Shown here in pieces: positions 10,567 to 22,175 of a stretch of DNA of 64,000 bases. The position numbers and the translations under genes are program-made. Source of the DNA: Branchipolynoe longqiensis (taxonomy: Eukaryota > Annelida > Polychaeta > Phyllodocida > Polynoidae). The stretch's first letter is position 1; every line of letters begins with the position of its first letter. The notes below the pieces were generated by a model. The model saw nothing but the letters and a program-made list of their open reading frames with translations. It did no database searches and was not told the origin of the DNA. The stretch covers positions 1,674,001 through 1,738,000 of the forward strand of contig CM059203.1 of the NCBI GenBank assembly GCA_030323885.1, given 5' to 3'.

Positions 10567-11553
10567 GATAAGCCTGCGAATATCGTACTAATTGCTCCTC
10601 TATTCACAGGCTACCCCGACCAAACACACAAAAGAATCCTGGACGTATACTTTGCGGGCCTGGCGAGTGGGACCTGGAAGAATAAGGCGGTACAGGCGAA
10701 GAAATATATCACGTTTGCAGCCCGCCATCGTATCGACCCACTCGCCCCGATGCAGTATGACGTGATGGCGTATATACTTCACCTAAAAGAGACCCTCGCA
10801 TCCCCGGGAGCCGCCATGAACTACATCAGTGGGGCCAGGACATGGGTACTTATGTTCGGAGGGTCCGCGACACCTTTCGACACATACCCGGTCACCCTGA
10901 TGAAAAAAGGTGTGGCTCGCTTAGCGAATCACATCCCCAGACCGGCCCTGCCATTGACTCCGCAGCAGGTCAGAGCACTAACCCGCTACCTGACAGCAGC
11001 GGGTCCAACAGCCACGGTACTTGTGGTGGCACTCCTAATCGGCTACGCAACATTACTCCGCCAGGGTAACCTACTTGCAAGCGGCTCCACTCATGACCTA
11101 GGCAACTACCTGAGGCGGTCAGACATTGCCAGAACAAAGGAAGGGCTCTCAGTACTAGTCCGAACCACCAAGACCACATGGAGGCCGGACCAGGCATACC
11201 GCATCGTCATCCAAAGCCAACAAGAGTCACAATGCTGCCCGGTGGCGGCCTGGGATCGATACATCGCATTCCACCACCCTCGCCCAAGCGATCCAGCCTT
11301 CCTATTAGTTGGAAACGTCCCCCTCCGGGCACAAGTGATGCTCGCTGCCCTCCGCATGGGACTGGCAGCCATCGGTGTAAGGGCACACACCGAATACACG
11401 CTCGATAGCCTAAGGAGGGGCGGGGCACAGGCCTGTGCAGTGGCAGGCAGCTCGCTCGTGGAGATCATGCAGCTCGGCGCCTGGACATCGGCCGCGGTCC
11501 ATCACTATGTACCAAAAAACATCCTTGTGGGCGGCCCCCCTCCCCTCATATAA
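10543..11553 (+). CDS. Tyrosine recombinase of the Ngaro-like element
   Basis: This integrates the circular cDNA by recombination, replacing the DDE integrase of LTR elements. The frame is open from 10543 to the stop, but the first ATG is at 10750, so the N-terminal core-binding part ('ASGTWKNKAVQAKKYITF', about 10663-10720) lies before any Met. Counting from the 10750 Met, catalytic residues in family order are Arg104 in 'LLRQGNLL', Arg222 in 'DSLRRGGAQ' (Asp stands where His is usual), Trp245 in 'LGAWTS', and the nucleophile Tyr253 in 'VHHYV'. The frame has no internal stop, unlike the RT gene upstream. A pyrimidine-rich tract ending in CAG at about 10595-10609 may be a splice acceptor joining it to an upstream exon. 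Confidence 0.75.
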   Translation, partial: ERFYPRTLDKPANIVLIAPLFTGYPDQTHKRILDVYFAGLASGTWKNKAVQAKKYITFAARHRIDPLAPMQYDVMAYILHLKETLASPGAAMNYISGARTWVLMFGGSATPFDTYPVTLMKKGVARLANHIPRPALPLTPQQVRALTRYLTAAGPTATVLVVALLIGYATLLRQGNLLASGSTHDLGNYLRRSDIARTKEGLSVLVRTTKTTWRPDQAYRIVIQSQQESQCCPVAAWDRYIAFHHPRPSDPAFLLVGNVPLRAQVMLAALRMGLAAIGVRAHTEYTLDSLRRGGAQACAVAGSSLVEIMQLGAWTSAAVHHYVPKNILVGGPPPLI

Positions 11554-11555
11554 TT

Positions 11556-11748
11556 GGTTGAGGGTCGGGTTCCGCCCACTTGTGAACTGGAAATTGAATA
11601 ACATTGCCCCAACTGCATGTGGACATGAGCATAGTGTTTGGTTCGTAAACTGTCTGATCTGTCCTTATAGAATTAAGAGCTTCCCCCACCCCCTGCTGAT
11701 TAAAGAATTTTAACCACTATTTACTCTATGACTCTGCCTTAGTAAATT
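11556..11748 (+). repeat. Split direct repeat B1
   Basis: It is nearly identical over 193 bp to 12009-12201, from 'ggttgagggtcgggttcc' to 'cttagtaaatt'. It lies just after the recombinase stop and passes directly into A2. Confidence 0.8.
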
Positions 11749-12008
11749 GTGCATGTTACTCGTAACATGAGTAATTTACGGGGTGGAGAATCCTGCATAA
11801 CGAAACGATAGGCGCCGCCACCAGTCACTCCACCACTAACGCTAGGGGCAATCCGACCCGACTCCACTGGCTGGTTTCCCACCAAATCGGTCACGAGTTC
11901 AATCTCGTCTCGTTCAAACCACCACAACCCGCCTGGCTGCAATCAATGCTACACGTATTCAGTTTTTCCCACCCACCCACACCACTTATGCATTAGATAA
12001 CACGATAG
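11749..12008 (+). repeat. A2 repeat with terminal palindrome
   Basis: It starts with the perfect palindrome CATGTTAC-TC-GTAACATG (11752-11769). About 230 bp of the repeat is shared with 28668-28896. In Ngaro elements the A-B junction is where recombination takes place; reading the palindrome as the recombinase binding site is an inference. Confidence 0.7.
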
Positions 12009-12201
12009 GGTTGAGGGTCGGGTTCCACCCACTTGTGAACTGGAAATTGAATAACATTGCCCCAACTGCATGTGGACATGAGCATAGTGTTTGGTTCGTA
12101 AACTGTCTGATCTGTCCTTATAGAATTAAGAGCTTCCCCTGCCCCCTGCTGATTAAAGAATTTTAACCACTATTCACTCTATGACTCCGCCTTAGTAAAT
12201 T
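12009..12201 (+). repeat. Split direct repeat B2, right end of the Ngaro-like element
   Basis: This is the second copy of the B repeat, ending in 'agtaaatt'. The DNA after it is Polinton polymerase sequence, so the element end can be placed to within a few bases. Confidence 0.75.
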
Positions 12202-15047
12202 ATTCAGTCGGTGGTGAGAATTCCAAATGGTGTAAAGTTTACATTACCAATGTTAATTATTATGTTTTCAGAAAATCCTTTGTTATTGGGAGAGCGAATG
12301 ACGTTCCAGATTACATTCATGCAAAGAGATCCATCAGATCGTTTAAAAAAATTAGTAACAATAATAATTTATGTTCTTTTCACTGTTGAGAAGAACTTTC
12401 AAAAGATACGGATACTTTCTCAGAAATTATGTGATGAATGGATTTTCTTCTGTAATTCACAATGGATTGCTTTTCAGAGGACTAAGAAAAGAAAATTTGA
12501 AGTTGTGAGATTAGAAGATATACCAAAATTGGAGTGTTGTTTTAATATTAGTATAAATGTTTACTCATTGCGAGAAGATGATACATGTATATCTCTTTAT
12601 GCCTGTCAATTCTCTACTAAATCTTTCCAATTCTCATTTTGGATATATCTCTAGTATGGAGTCGTATTCTAGTAAATATGCTTGTAGGAATTGTGATAAA
12701 CTGTTTTTGTTTTAAGACAGGAGTTGTAAAGCATGAGAAAGTATGCACAAACAAGGTTAGATTTATATATCCAGGAGGGATGTATTCTCCTTCAAAATAA
12801 TCTTTGATGACTTGCTAGAGAGAGTGAGGGAGATGTTATCAATGACGTTGATATCAATGATGATGATGATGCTATCAATGATGAAGATGATGATTTCACT
12901 GATGATGATGATGATGGATATGATGATGATTATGGATATGATGATGATGATGATGCAAAAGGAGGAGAAGGAGAAAATCTGTTTGACTCACCCATAGCGA
13001 AGAGCTTTACCGATGCCGATTACTCTGACGATTCAAAGCGCGCTGAAAAGATAAGATTGCGAATATTGAAATCTATAGAAAAGTTAAAGGAGCGGTTTGA
13101 GACATATTGCTACTGTCTTCCTTGTTTAGGTTTCAACTCTAGTAGGTATGATCTTCCAGCTGTGCGGGCTTCATTTGCAAAACACTTCAATCTTGAAAAT
13201 GATTTGAACTATATTGTTAAAAAAGTGAATCAATACAGCGCTATTGTAACAAAGATGTTTGCCTTTTTAGATATCAGTCTTTTTCTTGCAAGTGGAAGTA
13301 GCTATTCCAAGTTTCTTATAACTTATTCAGCTCCAGATTATAAAAGTTATTTACCTTATGAATGGTTGACATCTTTTTCAAAACTTTCTCACCCCACTCT
13401 TCCTGAATATGAGACTTTTTATTCTACGCTCAAAAATGTTAACGTGTTAGAGGAGGAATATATTGAGTGGGAAAAGAAGGGGGATTTTGATTCCAATCCG
13501 CCTAAGACTGGACGCATGAAGTATAATGATTTACAAATGATCTGGATGGAGAAGGGAATGTTAACTTTTCATGATTTACTAATTTACTACGCAAATCTAG
13601 ATACAAAACCATGTGTCACAGCAGTAGAAAACATGCTGGCTTTCTATACTTCTTTACATATCGATCCTCTAAAAACATCTATCTCGGCACCGGGTATAGC
13701 TCACAGATTATTATTCCAATCAGCTAAGGAAAACGACTGCTTCTTTTCAAGTTTTTGTGAACGTGATGCTGATCTCTACACCAAAATCAAAACTTGCGCC
13801 TTTGCGGGACCAAGTATAATTTTTAAAAGATACACTAAGGTGGGAGAGACTTTCATACGCAATAACCCCAAAAAAACCTGTCAATCTATTAAGGGATATG
13901 ATTCTAATGCGATGTATTTATATTGCCTCTCTCAAAAACTCCCAATTCTTTTCCCATTTAGACAAAAGTTGTAGAATAACTTTAAACCTCAATGCAGATG
14001 GAAGCATCTTGATATGTATAAATGGATGAATTGGAAATCACGAGAAAACAATGTTAGGATTGAACATAAGCTTAACACTGGAAAAGACGTGCAGATCGGT
14101 CCTTATTTTGCTGATGGATACTGTCGAGAAAACAATACTATCTATGAATATAACAGATGTTGGTTCCATGGACATCTCGGCGGTGAGTGTGCATTTTCTC
14201 CTTCCACTATAACCTCAAATATCAAATCACCGAAAGAGAAACATCTTTCCACTTTAGCCAGAGAATACTATATTCAACAATGCGGTTTTAATTTGATTAC
14301 AATATACGAATGTGCATTTAAAAAACTGTTGCCGGGAATTTGAGTATATCGCAAGCTGAAAATGAAATTCTTTCTCCATTTTATATCAAACATCCTCACA
14401 GCATTTCTGTGGAAACTATTTTGACGGCTGTTGAAAGCGGAGAGCTGACGGGAATGGTGGAAGTAGATATTCACGTTCCCAACATATGGCCGAAAGGGAA
14501 GGAGCAAAAGCTTTCTCCTAAGGAATTCTTCTCAGAAATGGCTCCTATATTTTGTAATGTAGATATTCCATTTAATGAGTGGAGTCCCCTGATGCGACAA
14601 TTTGCATTTAAGAAATGCTCGAAAGATCCTGTTAACACATCAAGGCTTCCGGTTGGTGGTCTGCGAGGAGAGCGTATTTTGCTCGCTTCTAATCTATTGC
14701 AATTTTATCTTAAGATGGGTCTTGTGGTCACACAAATTTGGGAAGTGATCGAATGGAGATTAGAATATTGCTTTAGAGGCTTCTGCGATTTCATTACAAA
14801 TGCTCGTAGGGAATCAGATTCAAACCCCGATTTTCAAATTAAGGGGGAGTCTGCTAAGGTTATGGGGAATGCGAGTTATGGAAGTCTCCTAATGGATAAG
14901 ACAAACATGTCAATGTATCTTATGTGGGGAGTGTTCAGAAGGCGAAGCTAGCTGTTAATTCAAAATTATTAAAAAATATGACTGAACTAGATGATGAAAC
15001 TTTTGAGATTGAACAGTGCAAATGCTCAATTCGTTTAGATATTCCTG

Positions 15048-15808
15048 TTCAATGGGGGACATGTGGTGTAGTTCATTTCCTGACACTTGGTGGCGCGTCG
15101 GTAGTAGTGGGCCTACACGGCCATTGACACTGCTTTGAGTTTGCCGGTACGCGCAGTGCAAAACGTTTATTTTATTCAAAATTAATAGAAATGCAGAAGG
15201 CTAACCATATGAATTTAATATAATCTATTCGTTGAATATGTTTTCTATATGTGTACCAAGCGGTTTGTCTCTAGGTGGTGGGGTTTTAGAGCTATTTCAC
15301 TTCTTCTGTATGAATATAATCCAAGATTGCTCACGGGCATTGACAATGCATTGACTTTACCGTTACGCACAGTACAATACAGAACCCTAACCTTATAGAT
15401 TTAATATAATCTGTCTGTTGAATATCTGAGTTCCAAACGGTTTGTATCTAAGTGGTGTATTTTTAGAGATATTTCACTTTTTTCTATATGAAGATTGCTC
15501 ACGGCCATTGACAATGAATTGACTTGACCGGTACGCACAGTGCAAAACGTCTATTTTATTCAAAATTAATAGAAATACAGAACCCTAACCTTATAAATTT
15601 AATATAATCTGTTTGTTGAATATATTTTCTATATGAGTTCCAAACGGTTTGTATCTAAGTGGTGTATTTTTAGAGATATTTCACTTGTTCTCTATGAAGA
15701 TTGCTCATAGCCATTGAGTTTGCAGTTTGACAGTGTGTGGTTTCGGCCCATTAGTTCAGTGGCGATGCGAACGGCAGGAATTTGAACTAAAAAGTCGGAG
15801 GTCCCCCA
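15048..15808. mobile_element. MITE inserted in the Polinton polymerase gene
   Basis: The ends are inverted: TGGGGGAC on the left and GTCCCCCA on the right, with a further partly matching 'AGTTCA.TTCCTG' block inward on both sides. The polymerase frame stops at the left end and resumes at the right end, which proves an insertion. The exact target duplication is unclear. The interior is mostly the tandem module described next. Confidence 0.6.
15100..15740 (-). repeat. About 200-bp tandem module, three diverged copies
   Basis: Each unit has 'cattgactt.accggtacgc' or a variant, 'cagtgcaaaacgt.tattttattc' and 'aattaatagaaat'. It then has 'aatttaatataatct', 'tttctatatg', 'ccaa.cggttt' and 'ttttagagatatttcact'. 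Copies lie at about 15120-15330, 15340-15500 and 15505-15725. The same module occurs in other MITE families at 18700-19120, 41440-42050 and 58500-58720. Confidence 0.7.
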
Positions 15809-17151
15809 TTAGGATTTGTTGTTTTAAATACTGCTAAGTTAGTGCTTCTTCAGTGGTATTATTGCTTTCTAATTAAATTTATCGATAGAAGTGATTTTGA
15901 ATTAACGCATTGTGATACAGATAGTTTGTATATGTCTTTTTCTGGGAAAGACACGATAGATGTTGTAAAACCTGAGAGAAAAAACAATTTTTGAGTATGC
16001 TTTATGATCATTGTAATGATTATAATTATTTTAAGTGGGAGAATGGTTTCTATTTACCTAGAGATTGTTGTCAAATTCATCGCAAACATGATAAACGAGA
16101 AATTGGAATTTTCAAAAAAGAGTATACCACATCCACATCTTACTGTTTGAATTCCAAAACCTATCTATTGATAAATGAGTGTGAGGGATAGAAATGACAG
16201 GAAAAGGTTTCCTGTAAATCCATTAACAAAAGATGTTTAATGAAGAATCGCACTTCTGCTGAAGATTTTTATGCAAATGCTTTATTTCTAAATGAAAGTG
16301 GATCAGTTATAAATACAGGTTTTAGAGCTTGGCATAATGGAGTTTGGGCTTATAAGGAGCGACAAACGAGATTCACTTTTTTTTTATATTAAGAGAAATG
16401 TAATGCAAAATGGGATCGACACCACTCCATTGGAAATGATTCTCACACCATGGAAAAACTATAACTCTTTCACCATCGCTCCAACTAGTTGTTTATCTAC
16501 TCAGTTTCCACTAAATCTTGAAAAGTATGGAATTTCCTTTGGTTGTTGTTGGCACTTATTCTATTATGAGATGGCTATGTTTCATGGAGATGTTTCGAGC
16601 AACGTTTTTATCTAGAGGGATTTTCCAAAACAAAAGAAAAAAAGAATGGACATAAGTGTGTAACCTACTCTGCCCCCAAACCTCACTTCGCCACAAGCCA
16701 GCAAACAAGCAAGTAAGATTTTTCTCGGTGTCTCTGATTGTGCACTCTGCTTCCCGTGTTTATTGACGTGACTTTGCCACTCACCAGCTCGTTTCCTTTT
16801 GCTAAGTATTATTTCATGTTCATACTTATCTGACCTCAGCAGTGAATTTTCACTAATATTAGAATTCTCTTTAAACATTGCAACATGCTTATCGTTTTGC
16901 TGTTCTCGTTGCGCTGTGTTCCGTAGCGACAGTGTCACTTACCTCTTCACTGGCAGTTCTTTATCTTCATTTTGCTTACCGTGTTTACCGAGGTGATAGT
17001 AATATTTGTCATTCGCCAGTTTCTTTTTCCTTCTTCATGTTAAGTAGTATTTCATGCTCATAATTAACTGATGTTATTCTTAGCAGTGAATAGTCACTAA
17101 ATAATAGAAATTGCTACGAAGCACTGGAACGTTCTTCACACTTGTTCTTAA

Positions 17152-17600
17152 AGGCCCTGTCACATTACGGCGTATGGCGGGAGCGTATGGCGGCATAGGC
17201 GCGTTACGTCATATACGTCGGCATACGGCGTATACGCTACTCATACGCTACGCATACGCTACTCATACGCTACTCATACGCCACCAGATGCTGCCAGATG
17301 CCGGCTTATGTGAAGCGTATGAGTCATACGCCGCCATACGCTTTCATAAATCCGTCCGTCCAAATTTGTTTGTGCATGCTCAAAAAAACTCAACCTATGA
17401 GGGCGTGTGGCCCATACTGTCAAAAAGTGTCACAGCACGCTCCCATACGCTCCTCATACGCTCCTCGTACGCTCCTCATAGGTCCCCCATACGCTCAAAC
17501 CCACCCGAAAGTTCACCGAAGGTCATCATAGGCCGGCACCAGCACGGCGTACGTAGGTTTTCAATACGCTCCCGCCATACGACGTAATGTGACAGGGCCT
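17152..17600 (+). mobile_element. 449-bp Harbinger-type MITE, CATACGCT family, copy 1
   Basis: TAA flanks both ends (17149-17151 and 17601-17603). The terminal inverted repeat is near perfect: AGGCCCTGTCACATTACG then G/T then CGTATGG. The interior is filled with 'tcatacgct' words and their reverse complements. No open frame is meaningful. Confidence 0.75.
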
Positions 17601-18111
17601 TAACGTGCTAGTTTTTGGGCACCGTCGTAACAGTGTCAGTGACCTCTGCACACTGGCAGTTCTGCATATCTAGAATTCTAAGTTAGTAAGTCATGCTCAC
17701 AAATGACAGAATTGCGTGTCAGCAATGACTCCTTCTAAATAACAGAATTGTATCTGAAGTACTGCACATATTATTTCTTTGATTTTACTAACGGTTGGTC
17801 GTTTCCTTATTGCGCTGACATATGATAAAGTCATAAACTTTATGATAAAGCTAGTCCGTTATGTCGTCGGTTCATTCAATTTCATTGCAATGCCAATGGT
17901 ACCACGCTCTGTTACTATTGAGTCATGCTCATAATTTAGATAAACTGGTCTCAGCAATGAATAGTTCTAATTAACAGAATTGCATCTGAAGTAGTCCAAG
18001 TATTATTTATTAATCTTTAACGTTTGCTCGCTTGTGCGTGTCGTACTGGCGGTGGAAGCTACTGCCCGATTCCAACAGTTAACACCAGATGGGAGGACTG
18101 TAGTTTTCTAA

Positions 18112-18561
18112 AGGCCCTGTCACATTACGGCGTATGGCGGGAGCGTATTGAAAACCTACGTAGGTCCTGCGCGTGCCGGACTATGATGACATTTGGTGAC
18201 CTTTCGGGTGGTTTTGAGCGTATGTGGAACCTACGAGGAGCGCACGAGGAGCGTACGAGGAGCGTATGAGGAGCGTATGGGAGCGTGCTGTGACATTTTT
18301 TGACAGTATGGGCCATACGCCCTCATAGGTCGGGTTTTTTTGAGCATGCACAACAAAATTTGGACGGACGGATTTATGAAAGCGTATGGCGGCGTATGCC
18401 TCATACGCTTCACATACGCCGGCATCTGGCGGCGTATGAGTAGCATATGAGTAGCGTATGCGTAGCGTATGAGTAGCGTATACGGCGTATGCCGACGTAT
18501 ATGACGTAACGCGCTTACGCCACCATACGCTCCCGCAAAAAACCCTAATGTGACAGCCCCT
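18112..18561 (-). mobile_element. 450-bp Harbinger-type MITE, CATACGCT family, copy 2
   Basis: It is the same element as 17152-17600 inserted in the opposite orientation, as interior blocks such as the 'gtcatatacgtcggcat' region show. It is flanked by TAA (18109-18111 and 18562-18564). Confidence 0.75.
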
Positions 18562-18604
18562 TAAAGTAATATTGCATACACTTCTGGTCCCGACTCACTG
18601 TAAT

Positions 18605-19220
18605 CAGAGAGCGTGTATATAAACAGATGAGAGGGACAACTCCCATACTAGAGCATGTAACAGCTGCCGACTGTGCCGCTCCAAGTGGTGGTTGTTGAAC
18701 AGCTTAAGCATATGGGCAAACCTCAAGGCATTTTCAATGGCAGTGAGCAATCTTCATACAGAAAACATTAAATATCTCTAAAACTACAACACCTAGAAAC
18801 AAACTGATTGGAATACACATAGAAAACATATATTAAATTGATATGGTTAGGCTTCTGGATTTCTATTAATTTTGAATAAAACTGACGTTTTTCACTACGC
18901 GTACGGCAAACTCAAGGCATTGTCAATGGCCTTGAGCAGTCTTCGTACAGAAAAAGTGAAATATCTCTAAAACTACACTACATAGAAACAAACTGTTTGG
19001 AACACATATAGAAAACATGTTTACCAAAAGGATTATATTAAATTGATAAGGTTAGGCTTCTGGATTTCTATTAATTTTGAATAAAAACAAATGTTTTGCA
19101 TTGAGCTTACTGGCAAACTCAAGGCTTGTTCAACACTAACCGCCAGGAACGCCACTGTAGCCTGTGTTACCGTTTTTCGCGGGAGTTGTCCCTCTCATCT
19201 GTTTATATACACGCTCTCTG
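18605..19220. mobile_element. 616-bp MITE, CAGAGAGCG family with 7-bp target duplications
   Basis: CTGTAAT is duplicated exactly (18598-18604 and 19221-19227). The terminal inverted repeats share about 40 bp, starting CAGAGAGCGTGTATAT and running through 'gagagggacaactccc'. The centre has two copies of the 200-bp tandem module. A second copy at 41325-42153 has three modules. Confidence 0.75.
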
Positions 19221-20017
19221 CTGTAATCTAGAAATTCTTATGAAGCATTGCAACATTCTTTATTCGATCCGGTTGTCAGCGGCTGGCGCAAGTCATTTCC
19301 TCACTCCACACTGCTGTTTGATGATGCCGACTAAAGGAGCGCCTGTGTTTAGTGTGTAACGATTTCAACTCCCCCCCCCCCCCCTTCCCAAGTTCCCCAC
19401 CGGGAATCTGAAAACGTAGCTACATAGGAAACAGAATACTAAGTTATTAAGTCATACTCACAAATGACAGTCATTGTCAGTCGAAGAACTGCAAGTACTA
19501 TTTTGTCTATTTACATTAATGTATTACCCAGTGTAGTGACAGATAAAACTCGATAATAGTATAGGTACAACCTTCATAACACAAACATGTAGTACCACAT
19601 TACGCTGGTTTGAAGCATTCCTTAATTTAGAATTTCGGATGAAGCATTGCACCATTCTTTATTCTCTATTGTTGTCGGAGGTTGGCGCTGGTCGTTTCCT
19701 CCCTACACATGCCATATTGATGACACCGGATAAAGAAGCGCAGGGCGAGGACCCAGCGGGCATAGCGGTCACAGATGGCGAGGGCGTGTGGATGGGCGTC
19801 TGGTAGCAGCGAGATTCCCATAACTCCGAGGCTGTCTCCACTGCTACTCTGCACCGCTGTTTTGCATGACAAGTATTATTATTGGTGGACACTGTGGTTC
19901 TCGCCTGTTGTTATTGGCCGGATAGTAATACATTATACTGTCTAAACTATATCTGCATACTGCTTCCAAGCACTAATTCAGTGTAGCATTTCACTATTGA
20001 ATACTCCCTGATTATTT

Positions 20018-21130
20018 AAACTACATGTTCACGCTACCGCAATTTATATTTGCTAAAAATAATGGTACCTGACCCACGGTTTCAGTTAGCTTTCGTGCAA
20101 TCTTGATATCCTCCCAGATAATGTAACATGCATGTTTGTGGGGACCCAATTTCCTGCTCTGCTGCCACTACATGTTCCTCATTCAGACACGCACAATCCA
20201 TAATATTAAACATAGCCATGCTCGCATCTATAATAGGGGCGCATGGTTTCAACGTTCCAGTTCACACTGGTACCGGTAGCATGACAGTCTACTAGAAACA
20301 AGTCAGAACTGATTTGCGGGACGCCACATTCTTTGTTTGTTTGTAGACACAGGTTATGGCATGTGATTTGACATAATTGATTGCCTTGCAAGGGCTCTAG
20401 TGCCCTAAAGTAATATTAGACAGACTAATAGTCACTGACGCAATATGTTCAGTGTAGAATTTTGTCACTCTTGAATGCACTGCAGATAAATTAAACTACA
20501 TGTCTCGCGTTACATAATTGCTGCGGTGCTTGCTCCGCTGTCAATACATCTTCATTATTCAGAAATGCACAAGTCATAATATTGCACATAGACACGCTCG
20601 CATAGATAAAAGGGGCGCATGGTGACATCATTACAGCTGACATAATGGCACAACTGCACACTGGTACCGGTAGCATGTTAGGCGACTAGTGACAAGTCGG
20701 GACTGATATCCCGGCTCCTGCATTGTTATATACACAGGTTAGGAACCGAGATATGAGCTAAATGATTGCTCTGGCAAGGCCCGTAGTGTCCTAAAGTAAT
20801 ATTAGACAGACTATTGGTCTCTGACCCAATATATTCAGTATAGAATTCTCTCACTATTGAATACATCGCAGGTAATGTAAACTACATGTCTCGCATTACA
20901 CAATGGCCTGCGGTCCCTGCTCCACTGCCACTACATTTTCCTACGGCGACATGCTTATGTTTAGTTTCATGGACATTAGTCGATGAAAACATAATACTTC
21001 ACATATGCATTCTCCAAGAAGGTGACACTGTCATAATGAAACACTGTACCTGCAGCATGACAGGTGACTAGTGCCTTCTTCAAACGAGATGCAGGACCCA
21101 TTCATAGAGATATCATAATATTAAGCAGAC
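20018..21130 (+). repeat. About 385-bp tandem repeat, three copies
   Basis: Markers recur with about 386-388-bp spacing: 'cctaaagtaatattagacag' at 20403 and 20791, and 'aaactacatgtctcgc' at 20492 and 20878, with an earlier diverged copy near 20018. Other shared blocks are 'actggtaccggtagcatg' and 'aggggcgcatgg'. It resembles a decayed satellite. Confidence 0.65.
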
Positions 21131-21140
21131 TAGAGTCCAG

Positions 21141-22175
21141 GGCCCGTATGCATGGAGCGGTGTTAGCGAGCCAAACCGCGTTTAGGGTGGGATTTCTGGT
21201 TTAGCGCCGAAAAGTTGGTATGCATGGAGCAGTGTTAGGCCTACCACCACGCGTTTAAACTCGGAAATTCTAACTCTGCTCATAGCAGGTTTACAGCAGT
21301 GTTAGTGTTAGGTTAGCGTCAGGATGGACCCCAAATCTATTCAATGCTATCATATTTAACAGAATTAAATACGTAATAAGTGAACTTTTATCAATTTAAC
21401 CCTAAATTCGAAGCAATATTAACCCTCCCGTAGCATTGGCGGCATTATTCATATTGTCGAATCGACAAATGCAAGCAACCCCTGCTTCGACGTCGATATC
21501 CATACTGTCGCATATCAACAAAACACACATCGCCGCCGCCGCCGCCGCCGCTGGATCGGCGGCTATATATTAGGCCCAAATCTATTAAATGCTGTCATAT
21601 TTAACAGAATTACATACGCAATAAGTGAAATTTAATCAAATTAACCCTAATCAATACACATGTCTGTATCAAGTGTGTAGGAATACAACATATAACTGCT
21701 ATTTTTGTATGTGAATTGTCAAACTATACCATATGTAAGTCTTTGAATGTTTGATATTGTTATTTCAGCTGATTTGGGCTAGCTGCATATATTGTAAATA
21801 ACTGTATTGTCACATGGCTGGAAGACCAGTGCCACGGCGCTGACAAAAGACTTTATTCAATGAATAAACTATATTTACAAAAAAAACAAAAAACGAAGCG
21901 ATATTAACGCTGCCGCCACATCGCCGCCGCCTCAGTAACAAGCGCGCTGGTTCCCGGTGGGTATTATATTAGGCCCAACCAGGTGCTTGCCGGCAACAGG
22001 CTCAGAGAAATTTCCATAATGAATAAATTAATTCATGTTTAGCTAACACTCACCATTTAAGCGCCCATGCATACGGCTTGACATAGTTCTCGACGATGCC
22101 GATAACCAGTGTTAGCTACCGTGTGTTAGAGGGATAACACCACACGCCGCTAACACTGCTCCATGCATACGGCCC
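21141..22175. mobile_element. 1035-bp MITE with CAG target duplication, GTGTTAG-word family
   Basis: CAG is duplicated (21138-21140 and 22176-22178). The inverted ends read GG(C/G)CCGTATGCATGGAGC then GGTGTTAGCG or AGTGTTAGCG. 'gtgttag' recurs in both subterminal regions. The centre is AT-rich with 'tttaacagaattacatacgc' and 'aaccctaa', plus a (CCG)n run at 21530-21550 and microsatellite-like GCC blocks. A 3-bp CWG duplication is compatible with the CWN targets reported for Harbinger. Confidence 0.65.

Larger units (their letters stand above)
9090..12201 (+). mobile_element. 5'-truncated Ngaro-like tyrosine-recombinase retrotransposon
   Basis: The order reverse transcriptase, RNase H, tyrosine recombinase, then repeats B1-A2-B2 is that of Ngaro elements; no methyltransferase domain is seen, as expected for Ngaro rather than DIRS1. 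B1 (11556-11748) and B2 (12009-12201) are 193 bp each and nearly identical. A2 (11749-12008) lies between them and begins with an 18-bp palindrome. The A1 repeat, the gag gene and the start of the RT gene are missing on the left. The right end abuts the Polinton polymerase remnant. Confidence 0.75.
12202..16615 (+). pseudogene. Polinton protein-primed DNA polymerase B, broken
   Basis: An N-terminal region (12220-12790) carries a 'CRNCDKLF' zinc-finger-like block, then an Asp-rich linker (about 12840-12960). The exonuclease part has 'LGFNSSRYDLP' near 13125. Polymerase motif A 'GYDSNAMYL' is at about 13894, motif B 'GNASYGSLLMDK' at about 14863, and motif C 'CDTDSLYM' at about 15910. The gene is damaged by an in-frame TAG at 13972, frame changes near 12400, 14341 and 14930, a stop after 15990, and a roughly 760-bp MITE inserted between motifs B and C. 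The C-terminal 'RNVMQNGIDTTPL' segment ends at 16615. Such a polymerase copies the linear element using a terminal protein; this copy cannot. Confidence 0.8.
16630..20017 (+). repeat. Diverged tandem repeats (about 240-bp units) with MITE insertions
   Basis: Recurrent blocks appear near 16800, 17040, 17690, 17925 and 19440: 'agtattatttcatg.tcat', 'cagtgaat.tcacta', 'gaattctaagttattaagtc' and 'ggtcgtttcct'. Spacing is irregular because three MITEs are inserted (17152-17600, 18112-18561, 18605-19220). There is a C run at 19373-19384. No convincing gene is present. Confidence 0.5.

Noticed and set aside
12812..12997. Met-rich small protein
   Set aside because: It is the wrong frame of the Asp-rich (GAT repeat) linker of the Polinton polymerase.
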